A stretch of 64,000 nt of DNA from Ciona savignyi (Eukaryota > Chordata > Ascidiacea > Phlebobranchia > Cionidae): NCBI GenBank assembly GCA_000149265.1, contig CH002680.1, positions 89,505 through 153,504 on the forward strand, written 5' to 3'. The notes below the pieces were generated by a model that had not been told where the DNA came from, made no database searches, and saw only the letters and a program-made list of their open reading frames with translations. Made by a program: the position numbers and the translations under genes. Below, piece after piece: positions 1 through 11,398 of this stretch (the stretch's first letter is position 1; each line of letters opens with the position of its first letter).

Positions 1-1513
1 TTGGTGAAACCTCGCGTTTGTAATTATCAACTGCGATCCAGAAATCATAATTTTCTTCGCTGAATTCTCTTTTCAAGTAAGAACGAAATAGCTCACCCAG
101 CTCTGCAATAAACAAAACACATTACAAAAGGCATTATAGATCAAAAAAATTAAGTCTAGGCCGCAGTCTGCATGCTCAACGAGTCCCACCAGCCTTTACG
201 TGACACAACACTGCCTGAAAGTGGTGTTAATGGTCCAAGTGTCGAAACTGTGATTCGTCACTAAGACCGTTTTTAAACAGAAATATTTTATACAAGATGT
301 CAATTAGTGGCCTCTTGCGAAACATTCAATCCCCTTCACATTACAAGTGTGATGTCTATCTAATAACATGTTTTATTTAACGAAGATAAAACGCTGTTAT
401 TTTTGTTTGAGACGTACCTGGGTCACGTAAAACTTCTGAAAGTGTTGGGGTACAATTGATGATTCGACAAGGTGTGCTGCTGGGAATAAGAGGGTTGGTT
501 AGACCACGTACGACCAGAATATAATTACAATGTATAACATTACAATTTTGATGACATGTCAAAATTGTAATGTAATTTTTCTATTTACTTACCATTTTTC
601 GACGAGTTCTGTATCTTTATCTGATTCTCTTGTTTTATTCCCGTTTTGTGATTGGTAGCGTGCTAGGTCACGTGCATCTTCGTCATCCATAGATGCTCGG
701 GTCCTCCGGACTTTTGTGGCTGATAATCTACGTTTTAACTTTCGCGAAAACACTGCGAACACAGAACTTCTTCGTCTTGATTCGTTCAACCGTGAGTTGT
801 GTTGTCGAACTGCATCGCCTTCCTCATGGATCATCACCAAGCTTGTTGTAGACCCCACGTGGTTAGCAACGCCCAATAGACCACCGTTCTTGGTGTCGCT
901 AGGGAGACTAGGAGTTGCGAGACCTTGGCGATACAACGATATTGGTCTTGTTCTTTTCGCAGCAGAAGCTTCATTTTTGGTCAGTCGAGTCGATTTTAGT
1001 GGAGATCGGAAACTTGCCTGTTAAAATAGCAAACACGTGAAAATTTTGAAGGTTTCGCAGATTCGTACCGCGTCTAACCGTCAGCAGAAACATGGCCACT
1101 GGCCACATATATAGCACAGAATTAGTTTGAAAATAAGTCGGTAAAAATAATACGGCGCCTTTATCAAGTGGATTAATGAGTTAAACAACCAATATTGCAA
1201 TATATCCTTCAAGAAACAACAGCCTACTTACAAATAAGCTTGGGGCGACTCGTTGATGGTTTGAATCAAGTAGAGCTGCAGCAATTTTAGTTGCTCTTTC
1301 GTCCAACAGAACTTTTGGGTAATCGACTCTGTCAATAGAACGTTCAGCAAAATCTGTTACGTTTGGCCTTGATGGTTTCATCATCTTTCTTGATTTTAAA
1401 CTTGATTTTACTTCACCAGTCATTCCCAAGTTTCCATCCAATCGGACAATTTTTTTATTGCTACCCCGAAGTGAAACGGATCGTACAATATTTGGTGGGG
1501 GTGTTGAAATCAT
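1..1513 (-). CDS. RGS-domain protein A (partial, runs off the window)
   Basis: Regulator of G-protein signalling; the family accelerates GTP hydrolysis on G-alpha subunits. Exons on minus: 1513-1232 (ATG at 1513), 1017-593, 479-418 and 102-1, the last continuing past the window. All junctions are GT-AG and the phases join (0, 2, 1). The first 235 residues form a long basic, Ser-rich N-terminal region with no domain I recognise. The RGS domain starts in the 62-nt exon (motif LSEVLRDPG) and continues with [18 protein letters not shown], the conserved SEEN/FW core of RGS alpha-helix 4-5. The second half of the domain is outside the window. The acceptor before 479 is a CAGCAG tandem, so one Ser may be optional. 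Intron positions match those of the two RGS genes to the right, so this is a paralogue. Family assignment is confident; subfamily and the exact start are not. Confidence 0.88.
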
Positions 1514-3228
1514 TCTCTTTTTCTCAAATATATATATTCCCTTAAATTCTGCGAATTTATCAAGATTTTTTAATAATGAAAACCTACCAAATCATAGTAT
1601 CTCAAAGATATATATTTAAAATAAGCACTAAGTCAATATAAACCAAAATATCACTGCTACACATGTCCGTGCCGTCCTAATGCATTATACAATTGATTCT
1701 ATATATCTGTTTTAACAAATGCAAACTAAAGAAATCGATACAGACAGACACGTGTTTCGTCAGCTGCGTCGAAATAACACGAAGATCGATTCAGCTGTAG
1801 ATCTACCCTCGTTTCTAATATAATTAAGTCGTAAATCCCGATAAACGAAATTTAAATTGACCTATTCAGCTGTCAGTTCCACGAAGCGACTGCTTGGTGA
1901 ATTGAATGGAGTTTGCACTTTATACCAACGTTTTTTCTCATCATCTGACCTGCAAATTTGTCATTTAATTTAATGGCCGGCGTGGTGTTCTAAATTTCAC
2001 ACTTGCCAAGCAGCGAGATTCGCACTGAGTCCCGAAAAAGCGGAGATCATCTAATCTTTATCTACGAACCCAACGATACTGATCCTTATCGCAAAACTAC
2101 TGATAACCCATGAAATTTTCCCAGCTACGTAATTACCGACAGCGAGAGGGATTTCCACACTTGAGATAAAGCCATCCAAACTCTGTGCTTAATCAAACAA
2201 GTTGACTTAACCTGCACCTGACTTATCTGACCAACATTCAAAACGTAGTTCTCACTTCTGTATAGTTCGATAATCAGAGATGTGTGAATGTTGGTTACAA
2301 TCACAAACGTGGCTTAACTTGCCACATAGTCAGTAAAACCTTACAATTACCAAAACGAGGTAAGAAGTAATTTTTTAAACCGTGCTTCGTTTAGATAACA
2401 AGTTTGTATCCTGTTTTTTCTATCTACGTCTAGATGTCAATTAGCCGACTTCAGCGCATTCCCGGTAGCTACAGTCGCTATTCAAACTTCATTGTAATTC
2501 TGTTGATTTGCAATAAAACAAACGAGTTTCGCGCGTCCCCTCGTTCCCTCGAGCTATAGACTGTCCCCGCAGGCCAGAGTACCGATAACACTCTTACAAA
2601 TTGTATGACTGAGTTTGCAATTAAAAAAACAAAGCTTGTGTTCTGTGAAGTGCTGCATTGTTGTGGTGAGATAACAAATTAAACTGCACACAAACAAATC
2701 TAATGAGCTGGTATGAGCGATTACGCATTGCAACTTTTCTTAAAACTTTTAAAACTTATCACCATAAAGAATAGTGGTAAACAAACAAATGTTTCAAGAA
2801 AATTAAAACGCAACAACATTTATTTTATTACGTGTAACAACAGCTGCGAAAACATACAACAACTACCACTATGCGAGATTTCAAACGGTGTTTGCGGTTC
2901 CCCAAATTATAAACATGAAATTCTATATAGCCAGTTCAACGAACTAATCAATACATAACCATGTTAGAATACAATAACAGTGTAAAATGTCAAAGTCGAT
3001 AGATTCGGAATGGTGGTGTAACTGAAATTACCATTATTTTACCGTTACCGACGAGTAACTAATTCAAGAAAAATACACAGCAGCGATCTCAGTATAAAAG
3101 CTTAAGATTGGTGCCATTTATCTTGCCGAAAGTATTTTTTTATTTTGCGTGTACCATGTTAAATATTTAGCTATTCAAATTTTAAATTAATAATGGACAA
3201 CTGGCTATCAAATTTGGTTCCAGATACT
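1514..3228. other. Intergenic stretch between RGS genes A and B
   Basis: AT-rich DNA between the start of RGS gene A and the stop of RGS gene B. It should hold the promoter of A and the 3' end of B. I see no convincing exon. An 81-residue ATG-started reading frame at 2713-2958 on plus has no recognisable motif and no clear splice context. Confidence 0.5.
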
Positions 3229-4991
3229 TCAGGGCGACTGATCGACCGACTTACTTAATATGCAACAGCAACGCCAGTAGTAAGGTGACCTGCAGAATCG
3301 TACGTAAGAATCACGTTCAATGAGTACGAATATCTCGTGTTGTGCCTTATCAAACAGTGTCGGTGGACATCGTTTGAGATTTTCTTCTATTTCTTTTCGA
3401 GTTTCTGTGTTCAAATTCACCTGAATAAGCAACAAGTTGAATCGTTTTGGTTTTTCAATTCACTTTATATTAACAATTTATCAAACATTCCGTTTTGTAA
3501 CTTTTTAAATTAGCTGATACAAACTATTATATAACCATGGAAAGACTGGTTTAAATGAAATGTATTTTATAAGTCATGTTGTTGTACGGACATTTGGCAA
3601 AGTACGGTTATGCGCTGTAAAGCAGTACTGAGTTAAATTTTATCGTAAATGAAAAATTATGTAAACGTTTTTTTTTTGTTAATAATTTTTATAAATGTTA
3701 AAATGATATAAGTCACCCAAAACCAACATAGAATTAAATGTCAAAAAAATCTGACAACGGCGGCTAAAGTAATGAGTTCAAATAATACAGTAAGACATCT
3801 TTTAATCTCATGTAACTCACTACAATTGTTTCGTTATAAACCCGGTCGGCTCAAGATAATCTGGCGATTGCTCGATTAATAATGACATCTCTACTGATCA
3901 ATGATGACGATTTTACAAAATTTAAATTATAATTCAACTTGTTGGGTCGGCTCCACCGCTGCCGGTTAAAACGGCTTAATGCATACCGCAATACGCGCAG
4001 TCTACCTGCTTGTAACTACCATCGCCGATGAAGGTAGAAAAGATTTCCTTAGCAATGCGTTTTCGTTTCTTTGTTTGTTTTCTAAACGAGTTGATGAGCT
4101 TCCAAAACTCTAGGTTTTCTTCGCTGTACTCCTTCTGTAAGAACTTGGTCATCAAAGCCGCGGTTTCTGTGCAGAGTGGCCGATGTTTATAGTTGGTATT
4201 TCGCAACTTGTACCGTCATTGAGTCTGTATCTAAGGCTATGTAAGTGAACCTCCCATATGTCCGAGTGTGCATTATGTACTACATACACGGTATCATTAT
4301 TATTTTAAAACTGTATTTTGCCGGATGCGACGACCAGTGGTGGACGGGGTTATGGAAGGAAGAGACTCATGTTTGTTAGACTTATTCAGGTGGCTATTCT
4401 TTCTCCACAGTGTTAAAATAAAAGTGTTTAATAGTGATAAAAACTAGGTATTTTAGTATGAAAAGTTACCAATGGGATGGAAATGAATCTAAGAATTTAA
4501 ATTTGAATTATAATGGAATAGTTTTTAAATAATAAATCCAAATATGCATTTATCTCTTGTGGGCATTTAGAACAGGGGCACCTGGAGCGGAAGTGTTAAT
4601 TGAGCAGACGGCTACTTGTAGACTAATGCCTGTTTAATTCTATTTTACCTGGATTATTTAAAATTTTCTCGAGCTTGTAGTTGCAATGTTTCTTCCTATG
4701 AAAGCAATTGTTATATTTGGATTAGAATTTATCTTTCAAGTGTCACATAATTACATAACAACAAGAATGCTATAGGTGCGACTATTATATAATAGTACTT
4801 TAAGACAAAAAGTTTATTATTATAAAAATAATTAGACAACGCAAGAATACTTACCTGGAATAAAAGTTTAAATGTTCATTTTTCTCCCGACCATGGTCGA
4901 AGGTCATGTTCCTCCGCAAAATTTTCGAGCTTCGTTTGCGATTCCCCCGCTGACCACCTTCATGTAGCTTATCGGACGATTGTCGCCTCAT
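3229..4991 (-). CDS. Small RGS-domain protein B (complete, 178 aa)
   Basis: Complete small RGS protein, of the R4-like size class, predicted to act as a GAP for G-alpha at the membrane. Exons on minus: 4991-4855, 4695-4649, 4166-4006 and 3420-3229; they sum to 537 nt including the stop. Phases 2, 1, 0 are the same as in RGS gene C. The 47-nt exon carries LEKILNNPG. The third exon carries KFLQKEYSEENLEFW, the RGS signature. The last exon carries VNLNTETR, then TLFDKAQHEIFVLIERDSYVRF, which is the typical second half of the domain. The C-terminus ends in a Cys-triplet segment, a possible lipidation site (inference). The start is the first in-frame ATG after a TATA-like box about 60 nt upstream. 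The short basic N-terminal region contains RRQ and KRSSK stretches. I am confident of the family and of the exon joins. Confidence 0.92.
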
Positions 4992-5052
4992 ATCCGTCGA
5001 TGATACTTTGATGATTTGCACAAACCGAATAAACGTTTCCACGTTGTTGCAG

Positions 5053-5060
5053 CTTTATAT
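5053..5060 (-). promoter_or_regulatory. TATA-like box of RGS gene B
   Basis: ATATAAAG on minus, 62-69 nt upstream of the chosen ATG at 4991. It would put the transcription start near 5025-5030 with a 5'UTR of about 35-40 nt. In-frame stops upstream of the ATG support this start. Confidence 0.5.
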
Positions 5061-6836
5061 GCCAGCTGCATGCATAATTGAAAGTTCCCTTGAAAATTGA
5101 GTATAAAAACACATTGATGGGCAATTATCCCCATAAGTTAAAGGTGTCGAATTTGCATAAATTATTTCTAACCGTTCCGCGTTAATCTAATGGATTGCTT
5201 TTAACAGTTCGTATGCTATTTATTTATTTACGAACCCTGTGGGTGTTAGGTACTGCGTTTCTCCCACTTGGGAAACAATAGATTGTTCCACCTTCATCAA
5301 GAACGGATTGACCTACAAAGGTTATTCTTATGACGCAAAACCTTTAAGCTGCTGTGGTGCACCAACAGTCTACCAGTCAAATGAATTTAAATATTTTAAT
5401 GATATTTAATTGAAACAAAGATATCTAAGTATGAAAACAAGAATAAATCTTGTAAACTCAATCCCGATAATAATATCCGATAGCGAACATCATATATAAC
5501 TTATTTAACTGATCTATTTAATATCTTACTTAAGTAGCTCTGTAGTGGCCTCTTATTATATTGTACATTAACAATAAATGACTTGTGTTGATATATGGTA
5601 ATAAGGAAGATTTCTCCAGTACTAATGTGCCCAAGTTTCCTTATGTAACGGAAACAATCGCTTTCGCCCATCAAAGGTACAGTCTAAAAGTCATGCACAT
5701 ATAAGCGATCAGAGTAAAACAGCACACGTATTTCATTGCTTTTGTTATCGAGGCAATGTTGCTCTTTTTTCCTACAGGGGCGGTATGGAACGCATATAGG
5801 AAGCTGCACTAACGAGTGGAAAATGTTGAATCATGAGCTACCTTTGAGGTAAAATCTGAAGTGAAATCTATGGAAACCATATAACGGATTAAGCTACAGA
5901 GAGGAATTTTTAATCATTCTAAAAATAGAACACGTCGATTTTCTCTTGCATTATTAATTCCCGATGTGTGTTTGTGAAATATGGTGTTGAATGAGTTTTG
6001 CAGCAATACATTTGGATCCACAATCATGTGCGACATGTGTTGTGAAGATGCAAGGTTGAGTAGCTATTACAGCAGCCCACAACATCCATAGGGACTTATA
6101 ATCTGAAATATATCTGCGAGTGAAACCTAATTGACACGATATGAAAGGAAACATTAAACTTAACCAAACTTAACCACTAAAACAGCAGATGAACCAACTT
6201 GTACTTGTTTAAACTTAACACATGGCGGTGTCGATATGGCTTTGTTGCATGGCCAATCACTCCCTTGGGTTTACCGTCCTTTAAAGATGAATACCACGTT
6301 TTATATTAAGCTTATACCGACTAATGATCGGAGAGAACAACTTTCAACTAAAATAAAAAAGTATCTCTCTTGTTATTTATTTGTTTTTTACGGATCTTAG
6401 CTACGAACCCTCGAAATGTTGGACTATAAGACCGTTTTTAATATATAATTCTGCATATGAATCGGTCGACCTAACTATTCGGTCAAACAATCGTTTATTG
6501 AAATGCTCTTTTACTTTTAATCACAAGCTCCAGGCTCAATTTGCGTCATGGAGCGCTTCTTAAAGCTATTGATTTAAATTAAAAAAAACTTAAATTTAGC
6601 GGCGGTTATGGAACGAACCAGTTAGACCCCGACACTCGTTCTTGAAGGCGCGAAAACACCAAATCATTCCAATTTGGCGGAGGTCGATATAAGAGAAATT
6701 AATTCATTGATAGTTCGTCCGCTGGGAGACGCCAAAATCACGGTACCACGCGTTTAGTGACTGTTTCAGATCTATTTTTAAAATCGATTCTATATCGGTT
6801 ATCTATTATTATGACTATTTAACACGGGTATCTCTA
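5061..6836. other. Intergenic region between divergent RGS genes B and C
   Basis: RGS genes B (minus) and C (plus) diverge from this AT-rich interval, so it is probably shared regulatory DNA. A minus-strand reading frame at 5954-6154 has an acceptor-like TTTCAG inside it, but I find no partner exon or domain. No gene is supported here. Confidence 0.45.
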
Positions 6837-6889
6837 TGACGTATGAAGAAAAGTTTGTTGAACCCGTCTCTGACGTATGTTATACGTCA
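6837..6889 (+). promoter_or_regulatory. Cluster of CRE-like TGACGT sites with a perfect inverted repeat
   Basis: TGACGTATG at 6837-6845, TGACGTAT at 6871-6878 and ATACGTCA at 6882-6889. The last two form a perfect 8-bp inverted repeat around a 3-nt spacer. TGACGT is the half-site of CREB/ATF bZIP factors. The cluster lies about 505 bp upstream of the TATA box of RGS gene C. A cAMP/CREB input to this RGS gene is inference. Confidence 0.4.
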
Positions 6890-7392
6890 CCACTATGTAT
6901 ATTTAGACCCAGGCTGTCTGATACTGGCGTGGCAGTTATTTCGTATACACTTCATATTAAATAAATTACGTGCATCTTTGTACACTATCCAAAGAATTTA
7001 AAATTAATAAAAATTAAATATCAAGGTTTGCTTATTTTTTGAACCGTTTTTGCTAATTGAAAACAAACGAAACTCTTAGTTAGATCATCGGTCGACATGT
7101 AAGCTGCGATAGTACAAAATTTAGTTTAGTTTTTTTTTTCACTAAAAAACACACAATAAAAACCTTTAACAAAAAGTCTACAAACCCAAAGATCTGATGG
7201 GGCAATTTAAGTAAACACACACTATCCGTAAATAGGCTTTGTTTGAATGCTCATGCAGGATGGCAAACAAGTGTTCTGTAAAAATATATCCACAGGGGAG
7301 CCAGTCTTTACATGCATAGGGCAGACGGCATTTGAGAATACATGCTGAGTCGTCCACGTGACATCTCTCTTGTTTGCTGTCTCTCATCGCAA

Positions 7393-7400
7393 TATAAAAG
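7393..7400 (+). promoter_or_regulatory. TATA box of RGS gene C
   Basis: TATAAAAG followed by GC-rich sequence (GCGGAGC), a classic core promoter. It lies 208 nt upstream of the ATG at 7608 and predicts transcription start near 7420-7430. Confidence 0.6.
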
Positions 7401-7607
7401 GCGGAGCAGGGACCAAACAGGCATGCAACTGCAGTGGGTGGTGGTTACATACGCAGCGCTCTGCGGGATTTGTTTCTAGAGTCTCTTGCATGTCAATAAG
7501 TTTGTTTAATTTAATTTAAAGAAAGGTTTACTTTCGTTATATAATCAACTTTACTTTGCACAGACGTTACTTAAAACTGCAAATTTGCCTTAAAGTGTAC
7601 AGCAAAT

Positions 7608-9259
7608 ATGCCCGTTGCAGTAATGCACCCGAGTTATTTGGAAATATCGAGGAAGCACTTTCGGAATCACTCAGATATAGGAATACCACCTTCTGATGCA
7701 CCTGCCCAAACACCGAAGGCCAAACGAAGTCGAATGGAATTCTTTTATTCGTAAGTTTACAGGTCATAGGGTAATAATGTTTATCCAAGTGATTAGGAAA
7801 ACGCTAGGAAAGTTATTATAGAGCGATCGTCAGATTATCCTAAGGATACGTAGTGGAGCGTTTACATATTGGTAAGTCAGATCTTCTCGCGTCCACTGCT
7901 GGGTCTTCGGAGACATTCTTGTGTGTTTTATATAAATATGTACGCGACCGATACATATATCGAGTATATACAAATAAATCTCTTATAGACAAGACCACCA
8001 TGAGTTCGAAACTTAGTGTTAGGTGAAAAAAATCAAGAACCGCTTTATTTATTGTTTTCTATAACAATCTGATAATTTTAGATTGACCAATCTCAAAAAA
8101 CAAGACAAGTCAATGTCCTTTAACTCGCTCGGAGAATTCCTAAAAAAGAAATGTAAGTACTCGTATTTTCTTTATGTCTAGGCATCTTTCTGTCGGGTCG
8201 GTTTGTTATGTTGGCGCCCTGGACCATTCGCGAACAGTCGCGCAAACTAAATCGGGAATGACCAGCTTTGAATGGTCTTCTTGCTGAAATCGGACTTAAC
8301 AAACTTTGCTAAAACCCAGTTAAAAAAAATTGGTGGGATTTAAAACCAGTCATATGATTTTCATCTCATGAGAACGATGTAAAAGATTACAATAGTGAAC
8401 CACTGCTTTAATTCTCCGGTCTCCGGAGATAAGCACCATCCAATTAAAGCTCGGTGCTTTGTTTTACTTAACACTGCTTTTCCTGAACAGCTCACGTTTT
8501 GTTATTTCGGGAATTCCTCAAGAAAGAATTCAGTGAGGAAAACTTAGATTTCTGGCTCGACATTGAGAATTACCGGAAGCAGAAGTCAAGGAAACAAATA
8601 AAGTTGGCTCAAAACCTCCACAGCACGTTCATAGCCGTTGGGGCGTTGCGCGAGGTGTGTGTTTCTTACTGAAAATAGATTTGTATTCTGTTAAAATTTC
8701 ACACCTTACAAAATATTGTAATTTTACAGAAGCCTAAAATAATCATTTTTAATATACTACCACTATCTTCATTTGTTTAATATCATTTTAAGAACGATCG
8801 GTTTACGTTACGACTCGTATACTTACAGCTTACTAAAACTAACCTAGCAAGTGATTTAGAGGTCCAGTGGCCAAGCTAGGCCATGGATCAAAGTTTGATA
8901 TTCAAATGAGTTACGTTTTTTTGCTGTAGATCAATATCGACGCTGCTACGAGAGAACAAACAACAACTAACCTCCAGAGTCCTGACAGCTCCACCTTCGA
9001 CGATGCCCAAGTCCGTGTTTTTACGCTCATGGAAAAAGACTCTTTTCGGAGGTTTCTGCTGCAAGAGATGGCAACTTATGACGTAAACGGAGCGAAACCG
9101 CAGAACAAAACAACCACAGAGGGATCTTCCAAAGAAAAGAAAGGAAGGAAATCGCCTGTAGGCCAAGGGAAATTTGAAACCCCAAGAACAGCTTTAACTT
9201 TGAACTCATTTTTCTCCACCAGTATTATTGAGAGGAGGAAGCGAAAATTTTCATTTTGA
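7608..9259 (+). CDS. RGS-domain protein C (complete, 235 aa)
   Basis: Complete RGS protein, predicted GAP for heterotrimeric G-alpha. Exons: 7608-7750, 8082-8152, 8491-8654 and 8930-9259 (708 nt with the stop); phases 2, 1, 0 as in gene B. Residues 1-71 are a basic N-terminal part including KAKRSRMEFFYS. The RGS domain runs from about residue 60 to 180: LLFREFLKKEFSEENLDFW, then the exon junction before INIDAATREQ, then STFDDAQVRVFTLMEKDSF and RRFL. The Asn of SEEN and the FDDAQ segment that contact G-alpha in known RGS structures are present. The loop after INIDAATREQ is a little longer than usual. The C-terminal tail of about 55 residues is Ser/Thr/Lys-rich and basic, ending KRKFSF. The gene has its own TATA box and diverges from gene B. 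Family call is firm; subfamily is not. Confidence 0.94.
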
Positions 9260-9407
9260 ACTCATTTTGACAATTGATTTGCGATATTTATTTATTTATT
9301 GATTGTTTATAAATCATTTTTTCTCGCTGGCCGAGCAATTTATATCTGTGTTAACTTTGCACTCTTTACAAAGCTGTACTATTTGATAATAATTGTTGAG
9401 TAAAACT

Positions 9408-9773
9408 TTATTGATTTAAGCAAATCTGCTTATATGCTCCGAGTCGTTTGAAAAGAATTTCCTGGACTCGATTACTTTCGTAAACAAAAAGTTGCGGTTT
9501 GCCATGCAATAACAGGAGATCCGATACAATGTTGCCATTGCCAAATATAGCTTCGGTTGCCGTCATGCACGCGACGCTCATACAATTGGAATTCGCTTCC
9601 CGGTTGCTATCTTCGCGGTTTCTTTGAAGCAATCGACCTTTCGTACTTTGAAGTTCACGGCCGTGTGGCGAAGTCTTATTCTGTTCCAAGCTGCAAAGCA
9701 CTTGGGAATCCAACCAGCGTAATAGGATTTCCAATATTAACTTGTTTTGACACCGATCGCCTTGTGCCACTGG
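9408..9773 (-). CDS. Terminal coding exon of an unidentified minus-strand gene
   Basis: A strong acceptor (TTTTTATTTCAG) precedes an open phase-0 exon of 121 residues that ends at the TAA at 9410-9408; an AATAAA overlaps that stop. Inside are LILEILLRWLDSQVL, predicted helical, and a C-terminal segment with FVYESNRVQEILFKRLGAY. I do not recognise the family. It converges on RGS gene C with only 148 bp between stops. Upstream exons should lie above 9773, but I could not find a convincing one before the retrotransposon at 10799. The gene may be interrupted by it, or may use small or distant exons. It could also be a chance open frame, though the acceptor, length and polyadenylation signal argue otherwise. 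Confidence 0.45.
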   Translation of the reverse strand, partial: PVAQGDRCQNKLILEILLRWLDSQVLCSLEQNKTSPHGRELQSTKGRLLQRNREDSNREANSNCMSVACMTATEAIFGNGNIVSDLLLLHGKPQLFVYESNRVQEILFKRLGAYKQICLNQ

Positions 9774-10794
9774 CTGAAATAAAAATATATTTACATTCAA
9801 GGAGACCGTCTCATATTTATTTAAGAGACACGGTATGCCGGAAAAACGTATAGCAGAAGTGTAACTTTGAAATTTAAAACAATTAAATAACTCTGTGGTA
9901 AATCTCTGGTTTAATTTAGATAAGTGCTCAAATCTCTTTTCACTCAAGGCACATTGCAGCCAAAAATGTTAATAATGTTAAAAATTTAATACTGAGTATC
10001 ATTTATTTGATGTGACAATTCCGTTTGTTTCAATTTTCGATGAACACAAACATACTACAAGAATGATCTTACGTTTTAACGCACAATTTCGCTAAAACCA
10101 AGAATTAACAGTGCGATCGATTGGAGTATTCAATACCAGAAATCAGAATAAGTCAGGCACCGATCATTGCAACAAGAAGGATATCCTAAGGTGTACTTTT
10201 GGTCAAGCGACGAGCAGTCAAAAGCATATTCCCTAGCAAGTTAAACACTGTATTTTCGACGAAGGGATATTATGATATCCGATTACCGGAAAGATACTTT
10301 TATTTAAAGTTTTAAAGAAAGTTATAGATGTATAAAATGAACTAATAAAACCAGTTTCGATTTATTCATGGAATTTTAGCTACGACTAGCTCGTCAAGAA
10401 TGATATTATAGAGATAAGCAAGAAGCTGGATGTTTTGTAAGCATCCTTAAAAGACCTAAAAGCTATTGCAACAAAAAGCTCTATGCGACTGGAGATACTG
10501 AAGCAGCATAGGAGGAGAAATCGATCGTCATTCAAGGATGCGCTTTGCCATCACTGCTTTAGACTTTAGATCCCGCATGTTCGCCATCTCGAAGAGAATC
10601 TATTCCAATTGTTGTAAAATTGTTCAGAATCTGTGTGGAAAGATGTGTATGACTTAAAAAGATCTAAAAGGGGCGAGGATGTCGACGACTAAACCGTTTA
10701 CCTTAAGCCGGACAAGCACTTGGCTTTCTAAGCGTTTAAACTGAAGGTATCTAAACAGTCCGTCTAAACAAGAGGCGAGTGACTAATTCAAGTG
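9774..10794. other. Intron or intergenic DNA left of the LTR element
   Basis: No gene or repeat recognised. It contains short donor-like sites on minus (for example near 10067) but no phase-compatible exon that I could defend for the gene ending at 9408. Confidence 0.35.
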
Positions 10795-10798
10795 TTAT

Positions 10799-11067
10799 TG
10801 TTACACTTTTGGGCAGGGTCTCGATAACCTGTAGTCAGCAGCTTTCCTCAGTATATATAAAATGCTTGTATTAACGTAAGCAGCATAAAATTACAAGTCA
10901 ACCAAAACACAATGCAGTGGTCACATATAAAAGCAATTAGGCGGTAAACTCTAACGGTTTTTGGCGGGTAGATAACGAACGATAAAAGCGACAGGCCAAA
11001 GAGTTGATTATCCTCAAGCAATCAGCGCACGCACCCAAAAACACGTACTAAGATAAAACATGTAACA
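10799..11067 (-). repeat. 3' LTR of the gypsy element
   Basis: 269 bp, bounded by TGTTACA and TGTAACA. Nearly identical to 14562-14830; the one difference I see is ACAAGT here against ACTAGT there. Confidence 0.92.
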
Positions 11068-11085
11068 CTCTCCCCCCTCTTAAAA
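11068..11085 (-). other. Polypurine tract
   Basis: On minus the sequence directly before the 3' LTR is AAGAGGGGGGAGAG, a textbook plus-strand primer tract for reverse transcription. Confidence 0.88.
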
Positions 11086-11398
11086 TATTGTGTCACCAGA
11101 CACAATCCAATTTGTCGACGATGAAAAGTGAACAACAAAAAAAACAACAACAACAAACAAAGTGTGGTTAAGACCATTATAAGCAAGCGTGAAACCATAA
11201 AACATTTTAAATAAAACAACAAAAAACATTAATTTAAACTTCAGTAAAAAAAAAAGAAACAAAACCATGCAAGTACTCAATAATAACTGCAGGTTCTAAA
11301 CGCAGTAATAAAAACAGTGAAAAACAAATCAAGTGCTATAAAATAAGTGCAGAAGTGACAAAGAAATAAATACACAGTATAGAAACATAAAATAGTGT

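Noticed and set aside
2713..2958. 81-codon plus-strand frame starting with ATG
   Set aside because: AT-driven composition, no domain and no splice context.
5954..6154. Minus-strand open frame with an internal TTTCAG acceptor
   Set aside because: Lies alone in the divergent RGS promoter region; no phase-matching exon or motif.
7178..7387. Minus-strand 69-codon frame
   Set aside because: Sits directly upstream of the RGS gene C TATA box on the opposite strand with no motif; likely chance.
9029..9166. Minus-strand frames over the last exon of RGS gene C
   Set aside because: Shadows of the plus-strand RGS coding exon.
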